NCBI GenBank assembly: GCA_965153355.1
Contig: OZ231126.1
Coordinates: 59,644,001 to 59,708,000, forward strand
DNA from: Flaccisagitta enflata
Lineage: Eukaryota; Chaetognatha; Sagittoidea; Aphragmophora
Direction: 5' to 3'
DNA: 64,000 bases
Shown: in pieces, positions 1-10,840 of the stretch
Numbering within the stretch: position 1 is the first letter of the stretch
How the letters are laid out: every line of letters begins with the position of its first letter
The notes under the pieces: generated by a model
Told to the model about the DNA's origin: nothing
The model's database searches: none
Seen by the model: the letters and a program-made list of their open reading frames with translations, nothing else
Translations under genes and position numbers: made by a program

Positions 1-650
1 AACCGATTTCATAAAAAATGTGGGTTATGGCAAACCTGCCGAAAAACAGAGGGCCCCAAAAAATTCCTAAAACCAAGGATAACTATGCAAATATTTTACA
101 TTTTGTGCAATCGGCTTCCAAGATAAATTCGGTAGTTTTTTAAAAACCAATGATATTTTCTTTAATTTTAAAGAACCGGTTGCAAACCACCTCAACGAAA
201 GCAGCGGTTTTTACAAACCACTGCATAAAAACACAAACCTGTAGGAAAACGCCAAAATACACAAACCAGGAATCAAACCACTGAACAGAGTTGATGTTAT
301 GAAAAAAAAATTCGGTGGTTTTTTAATTTCACAAACCGGTAACAAACCAATTTGGACTTTTTTTAGCGTGCATAAGCAGTTAGGGCTTAGCTAGTGATGA
401 CTTATCTGGTAGTAAATCGGAATAAGCTTTCATTCAAAATAAACCGTTGTCATCAAAGTTTATGAAAAAATGTAAAGCAAATATTTTTTTTGCCCTGTTT
501 GCTTATTGTCTATAATTGGATTGTCTATAATTGGTTGGTCCGTTCATGCAGATGCCTCAATACCATTTATAAATTTCAAAGCCTAATTGTTGCTCATCAT
601 CTCATGTATGGGGTGAGAATCACGGCAACCATGGAGACCGACCTTGAATC
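1..650. other. Intergenic, no gene seen
   Basis: AT-rich sequence with a recurring 'ACAAACC(A/G)' phrase (for example near 185, 240, 265 and 340), suggesting a very old tandem or dispersed repeat. No supported frame. Confidence 0.6.
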
Positions 651-654
651 ACTT

Positions 655-657
655 TGA

Positions 658-689
<32 letters not shown>

Positions 690-693
690 GTCC

Positions 694-730
<37 letters not shown>
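655..730 (+). repeat. (CT)n microsatellite
   Basis: Alternating CT with a few TCTG interruptions. The RE/SL open frames are artefacts. Confidence 0.95.
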
Positions 731-732
<2 letters not shown>

Positions 733-842
733 TCTCGTCACGGAAACTGTGCCGCGTGCTTCTGCAGTTCCTCATGCAACAAATGACATCGACTTTGGGA
801 AGAGGAAAACTCAGGGCAATTGAGATACAGAGTGGATGAAGA

Positions 843-852
843 NNNNNNNNNN
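843..852. other. Assembly gap (10 N)
   Basis: Ten undefined bases; sequence on both sides is non-coding. Confidence 0.99.
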
Positions 853-1906
853 ACAAGTGACCTGAGATAGAAGAAGGAAGTAATTGTCTTTCAGAGGAAT
901 TCATCTAAAATCCGTTTCACTCTTAACTTGATAGAAAGAAATAAAAAAAACAAAAAAAAACAAAGACAAATCTAAACTTCATGGAATATGCAGGGTAAGA
1001 CCCCTTTTTAGCTTCTCCCAGCGGCACAAGTTTTTATTCATGTTGGCCTACTTGGCCTTGTTTTTATTCTGAGTAGCTAATTTTCAGGGCAAAATGAGTT
1101 AATCAACATTCTCAGCTCTGAGCATATCCAACCAAAATACTTTATCTGCTTCCTCTTAATTCAACAAACAAGCGATGTGGGGTTACAATATTGTTGCGGA
1201 CGAGTGGGCAGGGGCATTCAACCCTCATCCACGCCCCAATCTCTACCCACCCATTCACAAACAACAATAATACGTATCTAAAATGCTTGTTTTTATACTT
1301 ATTGACTTGATCACCATGGAACAACAGACAGACTGATGGACAGAGGGACTAAGCCACCTATAAAGTTGAGTGTCCGCAATTAAACAGGCTTGAAACTCAT
1401 TTGAGGACACTTGCACACAGACACACACCCTCACACAGGCATACACCAACACACGGAACACCCCCCCCCCACACAGACACACCACTCTCAGTCCAAAACA
1501 TGGACAGAGCCTCTAATATTTGTGAGTCGGTGATGAAAAATGCGTTTCCACACATTTTTTTATATAAGCATTTCCAGTTTTTCCACACCTTATTACTTCA
1601 GCATGACAGACCAACAGATGGAATGACACATTAATGGACCGAGTGTCATATAGAGTATGATGGGAGCAATAAAAACCTAGACTGGAGGATAGATTTTAGG
1701 TAACCTAATTTTATTTGTGTTGTAAGATATTTGAGATCTTGGCTAATTGAAGGTTGCTCTATTGAGTGAATGCATTTGCGTAAATCTCTTAAACTTCAAC
1801 TTGTGACTTGACCTCATCAAGACTTCATTTTTAAAAGTTCTAACCTATTTCATTGGATCAGACAAAAAATTTGGTTTAAAAAAAACAAATCAGCTCAATC
1901 GGACTA

Positions 1907-2160
1907 TTTTTAGTCAAATGCTAAGGGACTCTACAACCCCCTTTGTCGGTCTATCCGTTGGTCCATCTGTGTGTCGGTCCCTCCATCTGTTGGTTTGTCT
2001 GTCACATTTTACTTTATTTGCGTTTTTCGGTTTTGAGCTCCACTGCTCATGCCCAAATGATCTGGTGACCTCAATTACGACCCTTGCCCACCCGCACGTG
2101 ACTTGAGTAGCCATGAATCTGGCTTCGTTACAGATTTTACGGCTATCTTTAATAAACAAC
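1907..2160 (-). mobile_element. Pearl-like element, family A, inverted neighbour
   Basis: Read on the minus strand it has the left-end GGCT...GCCCACCCGCACGTGACT box, a GGTC-type microsatellite and the degenerate terminal hairpin. It abuts the 2158-2366 copy head to head. Confidence 0.65.
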
Positions 2161-2366
2161 AAGGCTGGATACATGGCTACCGATTACGGGTGGGCAGGGG
2201 CCATATTCGAGTTCACCAAACCATTTAGGCAGGAGCAGTGTGGTCAAAGAAATAAAATCATAAAAGAAGCAAAGTGTGACCAACTGACTGACCAACCGAC
2301 CAACCAACCAACCAAAGACCAACGGACAAAGTAGGTTGTAGAGTTGCGTGCACGCGACTAAAAATT
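2158..2366 (+). mobile_element. Pearl-like element, family A
   Basis: It reads AACAAGGCTGGATACATGGC ... CGGGTGGGCAGGGGCC ... GACC/AACC microsatellite ... GAGTTGCGTGCACGCGACTA. The order of landmarks (left end, GGGTGGGCAGG box, tetranucleotide core, terminal hairpin) is shared by all copies in the window. Confidence 0.75.
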
Positions 2367-2669
2367 ATGCTAATTAGTTTTTGGGCAAAACTTAAAATAG
2401 CTATAAAACCTGTAAAAATAGACTGATTGAGCTGATTTTTTCTTCAATACCCTATAAAATTTTCCACCCAACCTATGGAGATAGATATAAACTTTAAAAA
2501 ATGAAGTCTTGAAGAGGTCAATTCGCAATTTGAAGTTAGAAAGATGCAAATATTCTCACTCAATAGTGCAACCTTTAATTAGCCTAGATTTCAAAAACTT
2601 AACGAAACAAATAAAGGATACCTAAAATTTATCCTCCAGTTTAGGTTTTCTTTGCCCCCATTGTACTGT

Positions 2670-3518
2670 AGATGAGATGAGGTGAGAATTAAGTGCACTC
2701 TACACAGAGGTTTTGTTTGCACGGCGGGGACATAGTTTTGTCTGAGAGCAGATTTGAGTTCTAAACTAAAGGCTGATACGAGGTCCGAGAAGCCAGATTT
2801 GAAAGCATGAGGGGCTGATTTGAAGCCAGTGAGGGCAGATTTTAAGCCTGAGAGGGTAGATTTTAGGCTGGAGAGGGCAGATTTCAGGCCTGGGAGGTCC
2901 AATAGGTGAGGGAAGAACAGATGAACAAATTGATGGAAAAACAGATGAACAAGGGAAAAGACTAACTGAAAAACAAAAAGACAGAAAGACAGTATGAAAT
3001 ACAGCAGTTTATGATTGGAAGAAAAGTACAGACAATAAATCAGAAACAAACAGTCGATCAAACACAGATGAACACAGAAGCAGTTAAAGACATGCGGCAG
3101 ACCTTATTTTGGTGGCCAGAGCGAGTAAATGTACGTCGTACTGCATTTTTCAAGTGTAAGGTGTCGAGTTAAGTTCAATTCACCTGTTGCAAGTTATTTT
3201 TATTTTTCTTAAGTGGTGAAATGCTTTTCTCCAAGAATATTTTAATGGCTCTACGGTTATAGCAGGTTACTACGGCCAATTACGTCATACTCATTCAAGG
3301 TAAGTAGGCTGTAGGCGAGCGTCAGTAACTTGGGAGAAAATTGGAGTCAAATCAAATTGTCAAGAAACAGCAAATTCTCATCTGTTATTGATACAGGAAT
3401 CAATAGTCTGACATCGCTGGCATCCATATCTCCATCTCAGCGTACAGCAAGCACCATCAGGGCGTGCCACAGTAGTTTCACCATCAGCGGGAAGGTAAAT
3501 CCCATTGTTACAGTGTTG

Positions 3519-3520
<2 letters not shown>
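2670..3520. other. Intergenic with a short minisatellite
   Basis: 2760-2905 holds GAGGGCAGATTTGAAGCC-type units related to the cores of the GGCAGCGGCC foldback elements, without their arms. The rest shows no gene. Confidence 0.6.

Positions 3521-3521
<1 letters not shown>

Positions 3522-3574
<53 letters not shown>
3522..3574 (+). repeat. (GA)n microsatellite
   Basis: An uninterrupted GA run; the flanking 3330-3520 shows no supported exon. Confidence 0.95.
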
Positions 3575-3577
<3 letters not shown>

Positions 3578-4244
3578 TACTCCTAAAATACTTAAGACAA
3601 CTACTTGATTCTTTTTTCCTGTGGTAGATGATTTGATTAAGTTTTACTACAAAAAAAAATTAAAGCCCCAGTGTTGATATATGTGCTCAAAATTTCATGA
3701 GAAAAATTAGTGGATTTTAGCCAAATATAGCCTTTTTTCATAGAAAAATGAGGTTAGATAGCAGCAGTGCTTCTTTTTTTCAACAAGAGTGGCCTTACAG
3801 TGTTGGAATTTATGAAGTTTTGTTTGTAATTTTAAAAGATTTGACTTATGTGATGCAGTAATGATTGATTTTGACCCTAAAACACCGCAAAAACCTCATG
3901 ATTTGGGAAAATTTTGAAAAATTGTCTGCAAATTGTTGAAAATTAAAATCAGTGAGAACTTTTTCTCCTTACAACATAATCTACATTAAATTCTCTTGAA
4001 TTCTAGACCAATCCCAGCAATTCAGCTAAATTTGTGCAGAAATGACAACTATGAAATAAAGTAAAGAAAAAATTGTTAGGAAAAAAATCCTTCAATGTGA
4101 AACATGCAATATTCATTTATTGTGAGTAGGAGGCTTAAATTTTTTAGTTGGTGGGATATTCTTTGCTTGTAGCAAAACTTAATCAAATTATCTACCAGGG
4201 GAAAAAAGAAAAAATTAAATACTTTGAATAGTTTTGGAATGATA

Positions 4245-4505
4245 TACAGTGGAGAACTGCCTTTTCGGCACCAGATACAACGGTAGAACGGATTTGACGG
4301 CAGGCATTGTCAGGTCCCGATTTTTTCTAGACTTTTGTAGTGTTAATTTCTTCGGATTCATCGGCACCGGAAACTAAGGCCAAACCGCATTGACCGACCG
4401 GAATTCTTTGTCCAATTGACCACTTTCTTCGGTTTCACCGACCCTCCAACCTCCGATCTGACAGACTCCCAAAATCGAGCGATAAAGGCTCGTCCTCATC
4501 AGAAC

Positions 4506-4599
<94 letters not shown>

Positions 4600-5286
4600 G
4601 ACAGACGGTGCGAATGAGAAGGTCTGGGAATAAACGGATTCAGCATTGTTGTCAATCTCAGAGGCACTGATTTGCGGCCCCAGACTTCTATCCTGGATTA
4701 GGAATGAGAAGCCTGAAAATGCCTAATCATGAAGCTCATGATAAGAAAAAACTCGATCCCTGTCATCACAATTTTTTCATAACCCTCAAATCTATAAATG
4801 TATTTTTTCTTTTTAAAAATCATCTTTGCGCAGTTTGTTACAAGTTACAGTTTGATCATCATCATTTAATTCATTCCCTCAGAAAGACATACAGTTTGAC
4901 CTCGGTTTTGATAACCTCGATTTTAATGACCTCGGTTTTAATGACCTTGGATTTAATGAACATGGTTATTATTATTATATTGATATAATCTAGTGTTTGT
5001 AAAAACATTGAAGTTACTTCAATTACTTTGAATGATAAGTTTGCATTCATATTGAAATATGATAATTTTTTGTCATCTTTTACAAGGAATATTTTCTATT
5101 AATATCTGTATCATAGTTTCTAATTGTTCTTCATTCTTTGGCTTTTCATTCATTCAAAAATTATTAAAAAAACTATTTACTAAAAAAAATAATAATAAAA
5201 TGTAGATTTCGATTTAACAACACTCGGATTTAACAGCCAAAATTCACAGGTCCCTTCCGAACCGTTAAATTGAGTTCCCACTGTAT
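4245..5286. mobile_element. Degraded ACAGTGG-ended (pogo/Tigger-type) MITE sequences
   Basis: TACAGTGGAGAACTGCCTTT at 4245 and TTGAGTTCCCACTGTA ending near 5285 resemble pogo/Tigger ends. Internal lines such as ACCTCGGTTTTAATGACC and GATTTAACAGCC are derived repeats. A GA array (4509-4587) is included. No gene. Confidence 0.4.
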
Positions 5287-5594
5287 CTTCTTTTCGCGAC
5301 ATTTCGATCTGAAAGCGGTGTATAAAAGAATTGTCTATTCTATTTTACATAGGATGCATCGAGTGGAGGAAACTGGGAGATTTCTTCTTTGGACGGAGAA
5401 CATTGATTGGATGATGAATTTCACTGTTCAAAATATCTTCTCAACACCATCCACGGCATAACAGGTCCTAATATTTCTTTACCCTGCATGCCTCACAGGT
5501 CAATTGTTAAGATGCTCCTGAAAGCTTGATACGGCTCCAACATTCAATGGCCGTTAAACTTTGTTTGCAAATCGGTTTTTATTACAACCTAGTA

Positions 5595-6045
5595 CAGTAC
5601 GATGGTAGCAAAGACGACCTAGATTAGAGGCAGTTTTTTTAGTATACTTTATTTAATATATAAAATAATTGAAATCTATGCTAATTATATCAGCTAAATC
5701 AGACCATTTTCACAGGTTTTATGCCTGTTTTAAGTTTTGCCCAGATATTGATTTGTACAAATGTTCTTTTGAAAAAAAACCTGTAAAACATATAAGAATA
5801 GCCCAATTAAGCTTATTTGTTTTTCAAAAATACAAGCTCGATCCAATGGGCCAAGTTAAAACGTTAAAAAATGAAGTTTTGACAAAGTCAAGTTGCAAGT
5901 TGAAGAATGAGACTAGCTATCATATTCAGGCAATACAGAAACTTTTGATTAGTGAAGATCTCAATTTTTTTATAATCAAAACAAAATTAAAATATTTAAA
6001 ATCTATCCTCCAGTCTGGGTTGTCTTAGCTCCCATCGTACAGTAG
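5595..6045. mobile_element. Second copy of the foldback family, without central insertions
   Basis: The ends ACAGTACGATGGTAGCAAAG and CTTAGCTCCCATCGTACAGT are inverted repeats, and the arms contain the same GATAGATTTT and GTTTTGCCC motifs as 1655-2668. It serves as a near-empty reference for that copy. No gene. Confidence 0.75.
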
Positions 6046-6285
6046 TAAAGAGAATATATCCATTCAACATTTAGCGTTGAATTGAATAGGAAAAAAATCA
6101 TCATCAATTATTGGTTTCCAGTGCTGGCTTCATTTTGATGATGCTTGTGGGTTATAGGTTGGATTGAGAGGGGGGGGTTAAGTTAGGAAAAGGAACAGGG
6201 AATAGAATGATAGAGACGGGGAAGAAACAAGCACCGCACGAAGAAACAAGGCCAACACCTATAAGTCGCGTGCGAGACTTACAGA

Positions 6286-6500
6286 CTAAGAATGATTTAG
6301 AATGACTTAGAATGACTTAGAATGACTTTCAATGACTTAGAATGACCTAAAATGACCATAAAGGACTTAAAATGACTAAAAAACCTAATGACCAAAAATA
6401 ACTTATAATAACTTAAAATGACTTAGAATGACTTAGAATGACTTAGAATGGCTCAAAATGACTTAGAATAACTATAAATGACCTAAAATGACTTAAAATA
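6286..6500 (+). repeat. 10-bp tandem repeat AATGACTTAG
   Basis: About twenty units of AATGACTTAG and variants (AATGACCTAA, AATAACTTAT) run directly into the GACG core of a family A element, replacing its left half. Short traces of the same motif occur near 24230 and 30470. Confidence 0.88.
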
Positions 6501-6610
6501 ACCTAAGAGTTGTCGTTTTAGTACAAAAAAGTAAAGTGTGACGGACGGACGGACGGACGGACCGACGGACGGACAAAGCGGGTTGTAGAGTCGCGTGCAC
6601 GCGACTAAAA
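6500..6610 (+). mobile_element. Family A 3' part with perfect hairpin
   Basis: The GACG array (6540-6575) is followed by AAAGCGGGTTGTAGAGTCGC and the perfect palindrome AGTCGCGTGCACGCGACT, ending CTAAAA. The left half is missing and replaced by the 10-bp AATGACTTAG array. Confidence 0.7.
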
Positions 6611-6636
6611 AAAAGACCGAAGATATGGAGGTTGTG

Positions 6637-6638
<2 letters not shown>

Positions 6639-6711
<73 letters not shown>

Positions 6712-6740
6712 CAGACAGAGACAGACAGACAGACAGATGG
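6639..6740 (+). repeat. (GA)n followed by GACA
   Basis: A GA run that changes into CAGA/GACA, as in several other places in the window. Confidence 0.95.
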
Positions 6741-7197
6741 AGAAAATTGTGAACATTGCATTCCTTCCTGCGCGTCGCTTTTAAAAACGATCATCTTCTT
6801 GTTTATTGATTAAAAAAGAATTTCTACTGTACAATAACCTTTGTGTAATAAAAATAAGATTTATTTTAGCCTCCGGTTCCGTGGTGTGGTATGGGGATGC
6901 CGAGAAACTCGTGGTAGGGTTTGGGCTTTTTCATGTAAAAAGAGGCTATCGACAGACTAGTGACAGGAAATCAACTTTTGGCAGCTGCTAGTAAGTCAGA
7001 AATCAATTCACTTCAAAGACAAATAGCTAGATAGAAAATCACAGACTAAAGATATGATTGTCAATTTAGTCCGGAGAACTGTAAAGACTGGATTCCGATG
7101 ATACCAAACACGGTAAAGTCACTTTTGTGGGTAGGATTGTTTATCCAACCATCAACGGACAAAATTCGAAACCGTAGTCAACTTCGGCACATGTGCC

Positions 7198-7430
<233 letters not shown>

Positions 7431-7519
7431 TGTACAGACAGTCAAACATGAATAGGCAGACGCAGAGACAGTTGAACAGAATGAAAGACAAGTCAACATT
7501 CAAATTGTGTCCTACTAAA

Positions 7520-8430
7520 GTTTAGTCCACAAATCATTGACAAGATGGGTTTATTATAAACAGATGAGAGGAAAATAATGACAGATACATTCATAAATGG
7601 ACTCGAAAATGAATAAATACAAATGCGGTAAGGCAGATTTGTACGCAGTAAAATAGGAAGTCAACAAATTTACTCCACAGGTGCAATATCCAACTTCAAT
7701 TCCTCCCTAACAAAGGTTCCTGCGCGCGTAGAAAGTTGCGCATGGGCTCTTTCAGCCACATTTTTGCAAAGGAACATTGTGAGGGGGGCGCAAGAGCATG
7801 ATTTGGCGTATTACCGGGATGTAACCGGCGTAACCCACCTTTGCTAAATGATTTAACGCCCCATAAAGAACAACTACAAAGCAATTATTGTCATATATAA
7901 CTTGTGTTTCATGATACTTAACATCAATTATTTCAATACTTAGAAAATAATCATAAGAAAATCACAACAAAATATTAAGGACACGCTAAGGACATTTCAG
8001 CCTGAAATTTACTAAAATCTAAGGACATCCTAGCCTCAGAAAAAATTTACTGGTCCTTATATAAAATAAAGAGTGTAGTCTCTCTTGTCAGAATGACTAG
8101 TTACTCTTGACTAGTCTATCTATCTGTCTGTCTGTCTGTCTCTGTCCTACATCCGTCCTTCCATCTGCCTGTCCGTCCGTACATCCCCTCTTAAGGTATC
8201 CAAGCAGGGCATCGGGTTTCCGCTGACCCTGTGCTATCCTAAGATGACTTGTTCTACGTAGTTTTAGGTTTGGCTATTTGGTCCATTTGACCATTTTACA
8301 CGCACACGGCAGATTGATCGCCCATAACCCCTTGCATGTACAATAATTATCTACAGGTTATCATGGTCTTAAATAAAACCTCACGGAAAATACTTCAATC
8401 AGCCCCGAATAGCCCATAGAAATGATCGAC
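7520..8430. other. Intergenic, no gene seen
   Basis: AT-rich sequence with a short GTCT/TCTG tract near 8108-8180; nothing else recognisable. Confidence 0.6.
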
Positions 8431-8605
8431 AGTGATGCAACGTACACGTCTCATTTCTGAACGTCAGCGTCGACGAGCGTCGACAAAGATTGATCTTTTG
8501 TTTTGCCGTCAATGAGAGCTCAGCTCTGATTTCAAGTCGTCACCGAAGCTTCGTTGTCATCATAAATTGAGAGGAACATCGATGCACTGGAAACTCGTCG
8601 CTGTT
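8430..8605 (+). promoter_or_regulatory. CpG-containing stretch, probably the original TMX3 upstream/5' UTR
   Basis: The stretch is richer in CG dinucleotides than its surroundings (GCGTCGACGAGCGTCGAC). Removing the transposon at 8606-11482 would bring it next to 11491-11554 and the TMX3 ATG. Its promoter role is inferred from position only. Confidence 0.35.
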
Positions 8606-9242
8606 CTCGGTCGCCAAACTAGATACTTAGGATCCAGATCTGGATACTTTTTAGGGGTGCCTAGATACCTGAAAAAGCATTTGGATCCTGGCTACTAATC
8701 TGGATACTTTTGGGAGAAAGATTTAGATACTCCAGCTCAAATCTGGATACTTAAAAAAGTGGCTTTAAAATATTCTTTTAAACATGCTCAACTACATTTT
8801 TTAGGTAATGGACTTAAATCTGGGCTTAGAAAATAAATTTTTTATCTTGGTTAAGCATATGTTTACCTGATATAAATGTTCATATGTTTGTTAATCAGTT
8901 GCTTGATTTTTTGGATGATGCAAATTTGGCCATAGAATTTTTGAAGGGTCATATTTCCTTTGCCCCTGCTTACCGGCCAAGTATCCAATATTGTTTTTGA
9001 ATCAATTCAAGATGCTCTAACTAAATTATGAATGACATAAAATAACTGTGTCCTAGAAAGCATTTTGCCTTCATAGTTTTCCTTAAGCCTTCATAGTTTT
9101 CCTAAACAGGCTCCAGATTTCTCATAGCATCCTAAACAAAGTTTTTAGTGTCAGACAAAACTCTAGAACTTGCTAAATTGGTCTGTCTGTCTGTCCATCT
9201 GTTTATTTGTTGGAAACTTTTTAAAAATGTGAGCAGTTTTTT

Positions 9243-9390
9243 AGTTGCGTGCTATGCAACTCCACCCTGTATTGTTTGTCCATCCATCGGTTGGTTGGTT
9301 GGTCAGTCCCTTTTTTGGGCAGCAACCCCAAAGGGGTTGATGACCTATGCTTTCACACATGAAGGGAATTTTCTCCTCCTTCTCCTTATG
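9243..9390. mobile_element. Chimeric fragment: family A end fused to a foldback arm
   Basis: TTTTAGTTGCGTGCTATGCA and a GGTTGGTTGGTC array (family A) pass directly into GGGCAGCAACCCCAAAGGGG and GATGACCTATGCTTTCACAC, which is one arm of the GGCAGCGGCC foldback family. Confidence 0.6.
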
Positions 9391-9489
9391 ACGGAAAATT
9401 TATGAAGAAAAATGAAGTGTTTCACCATACTTTTTGCATCATTATGAGGACAGTAATGAAGCTAGAATGGTTTTTTTCGACAAATTGTG

Positions 9490-9845
9490 TCTAAAGACAC
9501 TTGGTACATACATCTTTATTGTATTCTGACCTAAAATGCAGTTTGGACTATGCGATTAATATGAAAACAAGAATGAAAATGATGTTTTTGGTGAATTTTT
9601 GCTTACACTTTTTTTTATTTTCTGTGGTCGAAATTCTAAGAAAGCCAAACACAGGGAAATTTTGCATTTTGAAAAACATAGTTCTCTCTGTAATCAATTT
9701 GGAAAGAGAACTATGTTTTTTGTTTTTTCATTTTTTCATTTCCTATGCAAATTTAGAATTTCGACCAGCCCCCTATCAGTGACCAAAAATAAAATAAGAA
9801 CAATTTTTCAAAGCAATTGTTTTGCTAACATTGTCTAAACTTGGT
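9490..9845. mobile_element. MITE-like repeat with GTGGTCGAAATT termini
   Basis: The core (9624-9767) has inverted ends GTGGTCGAAATTCTAA and TTAGAATTTCGACCA. The whole 350-base block matches 59045-59385 in reverse orientation. Confidence 0.65.
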
Positions 9846-10024
9846 CCTCTTGGTATATAAATGCAAATTTTTCTTTTGAATATTATGTTTGAGCCATCTC
9901 AATCACTTTTATTCACTTATTTTCGCATTTTCATTTATACATTTTTTTCATTTTGACTTTCCTTGAAACACAAATGTTGCCTTTGGAGGGAAGCCGTCTT
10001 ATACGTACTCCCCCTCCCCCAGCC

Positions 10025-10380
10025 TCCAGGCCCATATTTCAGCTTGGAGGCCCATATCCCAGCCTCAAGGCCCAAATCCCAGTCTTGAGGCCCAAATCCC
10101 ACCCTCAAGGCTAAAATCCCAACCCCAAGGCATCAGATGGTCAGCGTTACTCATGCCCTACTTAAGTTTTGATAGTTAAAGTTGATGATGGGATCAGGGC
10201 AGCGGCCCCAAAGGCGTCAATGAGTTATACTTTCACCTACAAATGAGGAATTTTCTCCTCCTTCCCATCTTCAAACTTGGGAGGGAGGGAGAGGTGGAGG
10301 TGAAGGAGAAGAAAATTCCCATATGTGTGAAAGCATAGGTCATCGACCCCTTTGGAGCCGCTGCCCAGAAAAGGGGGAAA
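10025..10380. mobile_element. Foldback element with GGCAGCGGCC arms (stem type 1)
   Basis: The left arm GGGCAGCGGCCCCAAAGG with ...TCAATGAGTTATACTTTCAC and the right arm GTGTGAAAGCATAGGTCATC with ...GGAGCCGCTGCCC can pair. A minisatellite of about 20 bp (CCAAATCCCAGCCTCAAGG) lies just outside at 10025-10130. Confidence 0.7.
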
Positions 10381-10507
10381 ATAGATCAATAAATGGCATT
10401 CTTGTACTTTTGCAGTGAACGACCCTTCTCCTTCTCCTACTATTCAAACTGGATCGGGATCCATGGGAGTCATCAATTGGACCATGTTTGGCATAATCTT
10501 GTTCATC

Positions 10508-10840
10508 CTTTTAGTTATGCGCCACGCAACTCTACACCCCGCTTGGCTGTCTGTCGGGTCCGTCGGTCCATCGGTCCGTCCGTCCGTCGGTCCGTCACTC
10601 CATTGGTCCATCATACTTTACTTTTTTGGCATCTATGGGGTTTTTGGCCTTGCTGCTGCTGCTCAAATGCTCCACTGACTTCAATTATGGCCCCTGCCCA
10701 CCCGCACATGACTAGGGTAGCCGTGTATCCAGCCTTGTTTGAGCTAACCCCTCCTGCCAAATTGCTCTGGTGACCTTTTCTTTCACTGCTCCTGCCCACC
10801 CACACACAACTGGGGTAGCCATGTAACTGGCCTTGTTACT
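10508..10840 (-). mobile_element. Family A element with a duplicated left end
   Basis: On the plus strand it runs GCCACGCAACTCTACACCCC, a GTCC/GTCGG array, TTTTTGGCCTTG, CCCCTGCCCACCCGCACATG and GTAGCCGTGTATCCAGCC. A second left-end segment (10743-10840) repeats the last part. It is nested in the transposon 8606-11482. Confidence 0.72.

Larger units (their letters stand above)
1655..2668. mobile_element. Large foldback element with two pearl-like copies at its centre
   Basis: The arms (about 1655-1905 and 2370-2668) are inverted copies: GATGGGAGCAATAAAAACCT on the left, matching the reverse of AGGTTTTCTTTGCCCCCATT on the right, and continuing inward through GACTTCATTTTT. The centre holds two head-to-head family A copies (1907-2160 and 2158-2366). 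Confidence 0.75.

Noticed and set aside
3330-3520. Short minus-strand frame with a signal-peptide-like start (MGFTFPLMVKLLWHALMVLA)
   Set aside because: It stops after 22 codons and no convincing second exon was found.
6580-6610. Palindrome AGTCGCGTGCACGCGACT as a transcription terminator or regulatory operator
   Set aside because: It recurs at the end of many dispersed repeats and is better explained as the terminal hairpin of the pearl-like family.
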